Positions 49,982 to 51,083 of a DNA stretch of 51,083 nucleotides are shown here, piece by piece (position 1 is the stretch's first letter; each line of letters opens with the position of its first letter). A model generated the notes under the pieces. The model was given only the letters and a program-made list of their open reading frames with translations. It searched no databases and was not told the DNA's origin. This DNA comes from CALJUZ01 sp003387805. Its GTDB lineage: Bacteria; Bacillota; Limnochordia; Limnochordales; ZCTH02-B6. The stretch lies in NCBI GenBank assembly GCA_937975235.1, contig CALJUZ010000187.1, positions 1 to 51,083 of the forward strand, written 5' to 3'. The position numbers and the translations under genes are program-made.

Positions 49982-51083
49982 TCAGTCCGGGAACGGCTGG
50001 TCCATGCGCATCACGCCGCCCACGTACACCTGCAGGCGCGCGTGCTCGCCCCGCCCCTCCACGAACTCCCGCAGAACGGTGCCGCCGGCCACCACTTCGC
50101 GGAACACCTCGCGGGCGCCGAAATCGTCGATGATCAAGATGACGACTTCCTGGCCGCGGCCGTCGGGCACCTCGATGTCGACGCGGGCCCGGCGCCGGCG
50201 GCTTTCCGCCTCGTCCGACAGCAGCGTCTCCCAGTCCACGGTGGCCGAAGGCTCGCGCCCGCCGCCGGGCCCCGCGAAGGGCGGCTCCGCCGTCTCGCCC
50301 GCCACGCCGGGCAGACCCTGGCTGTAGACAAAATCCACCGCGGTCCCCGGAGGCACTTCCGCGCCCGGCTCGGGATTTTGGTCCAGCACCATGCCCGCCG
50401 GGGCCAGCGGGTTCATCTCGGGCCAGCGGAAGCCCGCCATGAGCCCCAGCCGCTCCAGCTCCGCGGCCGCCTCCTCGATGTCGCGCCCGCGGAAGTCCGG
50501 CACCGTCACCGCCTGGTCCGCCAGGGCCGCCGACCGCGCCACCCACAGGTTGATGGGCGTGCCCTTTTCCGCCCGGGCGCCGGGCGCGGGCTGCTGCCCC
50601 GTCACGAAGTTGACCGGGGCGTCGTCGCGCACGTCGTCGAACTCTTCGCCCAGCGTGTAGCCGGCCTGCGTCACCGCGATGCGCGCTTCGCGCAAAGACA
50701 GGCCGGTGAAATCCGGCACGACGCCCACCTCGGGGCCGCGGCTCAGCACGACCTCCACGGTTCTTCCCTGCCGGACGATCCGCTGGGCAGGCGGCGTCTG
50801 GCGCACGATGCGGCCCTCCGGGACGTCCGGATGGAACTGCTCCGCCTCGATGACCAAAAGCAGCCCGGCGCCGTCCATCACGGGCTTGGCTTCCTCGTAG
50901 GTCAGGCCCACCACGTCGGGCACCGTCACTTCGGGCGGGAACACCAAAGCCAGCACCCGGGGCCAGGCCAGGTAGGCCGCGCCAAAAAACAGCGCGGCCA
51001 CCACCAGCGCGGTCAGCCAGCCCCGCCCCCGGCGCCGGCGCTCCCGCCCCCGCCCGGACTCGCCGGCCGCGGCCACGGGCGCC
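49982..51083 (-). CDS. prkC: PASTA-domain Ser/Thr protein kinase PrkC, C-terminal part (cut by window edge)
   Basis: Only the extracytoplasmic half is visible (~366 residues); the kinase domain should lie beyond 51083. A basic stretch (RGRERRRRGRG) precedes a membrane helix WLTALVVAALFFGAAYLAWP, then three PASTA repeats (VTVPDVVGLTYEEAKPVMDG; VGVVPDFTGLSLREARIAVT; VTVPDFRGRDIEEAAAELER) and a C-terminal beta-rich domain after a Gly/Pro linker. PASTA domains sense muropeptides or lipid II and may trigger germination or growth signalling. The frame is open to the edge, so the apparent GTG at 51076 is internal. The kinase call rests on synteny with prkC-rsgA-rpe; a PASTA-type penicillin-binding protein is unlikely. 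Confidence 0.85.
   Translation of the reverse strand, partial: APVAAAGESGRGRERRRRGRGWLTALVVAALFFGAAYLAWPRVLALVFPPEVTVPDVVGLTYEEAKPVMDGAGLLLVIEAEQFHPDVPEGRIVRQTPPAQRIVRQGRTVEVVLSRGPEVGVVPDFTGLSLREARIAVTQAGYTLGEEFDDVRDDAPVNFVTGQQPAPGARAEKGTPINLWVARSAALADQAVTVPDFRGRDIEEAAAELERLGLMAGFRWPEMNPLAPAGMVLDQNPEPGAEVPPGTAVDFVYSQGLPGVAGETAEPPFAGPGGGREPSATVDWETLLSDEAESRRRRARVDIEVPDGRGQEVVILIIDDFGAREVFREVVAGGTVLREFVEGRGEHARLQVYVGGVMRMDQPFPD

Overview
The window is a dense, almost entirely co-oriented stretch of a high-GC (roughly 70% by eye) spore-forming, flagellated member of the Bacillota. The order from a PASTA kinase (right edge) to flgE (left edge) follows the Bacillus subtilis prkC-to-flgE block closely, and spoVS and ylbJ point to sporulation. 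The base composition with this order fits a Symbiobacteriia, Limnochordia or Thermaerobacter-like lineage; that placement is inference. Nearly all genes are on the minus strand, so transcription runs from high to low coordinates. There are about 54 protein genes and no rRNA, tRNA, CRISPR array or intact mobile element.

Region by region (high to low coordinates): 51083-48399 carries the end of a PASTA-type Ser/Thr kinase, rsgA and rpe. 48398-48072 is a non-coding gap with a strong minus-strand promoter and no recognisable product. 48071-47316 has rpmB (plus strand) divergent from yloU. 47292-40914 has fakA, degV, recG, rsmD, coaD and a coiled-coil gene. ylbJ (plus) and yceD (minus) diverge around 39.5 kb; yceD-rpmF-plsX-fabH-fabD-fabG-acpP-fabF-rnc then form one fatty-acid and ribosome-linked operon behind a perfect consensus promoter. 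32.6-31.4 kb holds an AT-richer island with a plus-strand S24-like regulator divergent from spoVS. 31337-19106 is smc-ftsY-(promoter)-ylxM-ffh-rpsP-khpA-rimM-trmD-rplS-lepB-rbgA-rnhB-HD-GYP-yraN. 18993-11031 is comM, an L,D-transpeptidase, dprA, topA and hslVU. 10864-1 is the flagellar hook-basal body operon flgBC-fliEFGHIJ-ylxF-fliK-flgD-(TIGR02530-like)-flgE.

Functionally the block joins protein targeting (SRP, FtsY, signal peptidase), ribosome assembly and rRNA/tRNA maturation, phospholipid precursor supply (FakA with a DegV-type FakB, PlsX, FAS II), DNA processing (DprA, ComM, RecG, TopA, SMC), stress proteolysis (HslVU) and motility. The most notable local features are: a terminator and sigma-28-like promoter that split the flagellar operon before fliK; loss of codY, xerC and trmFO from positions they occupy in B. 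subtilis, and of fapR upstream of plsX; a LexA/S24-fold regulator that appears to have lost both catalytic residues; and an orphan near-consensus promoter with an unexplained transcript in the gap where B. subtilis carries spoVM.
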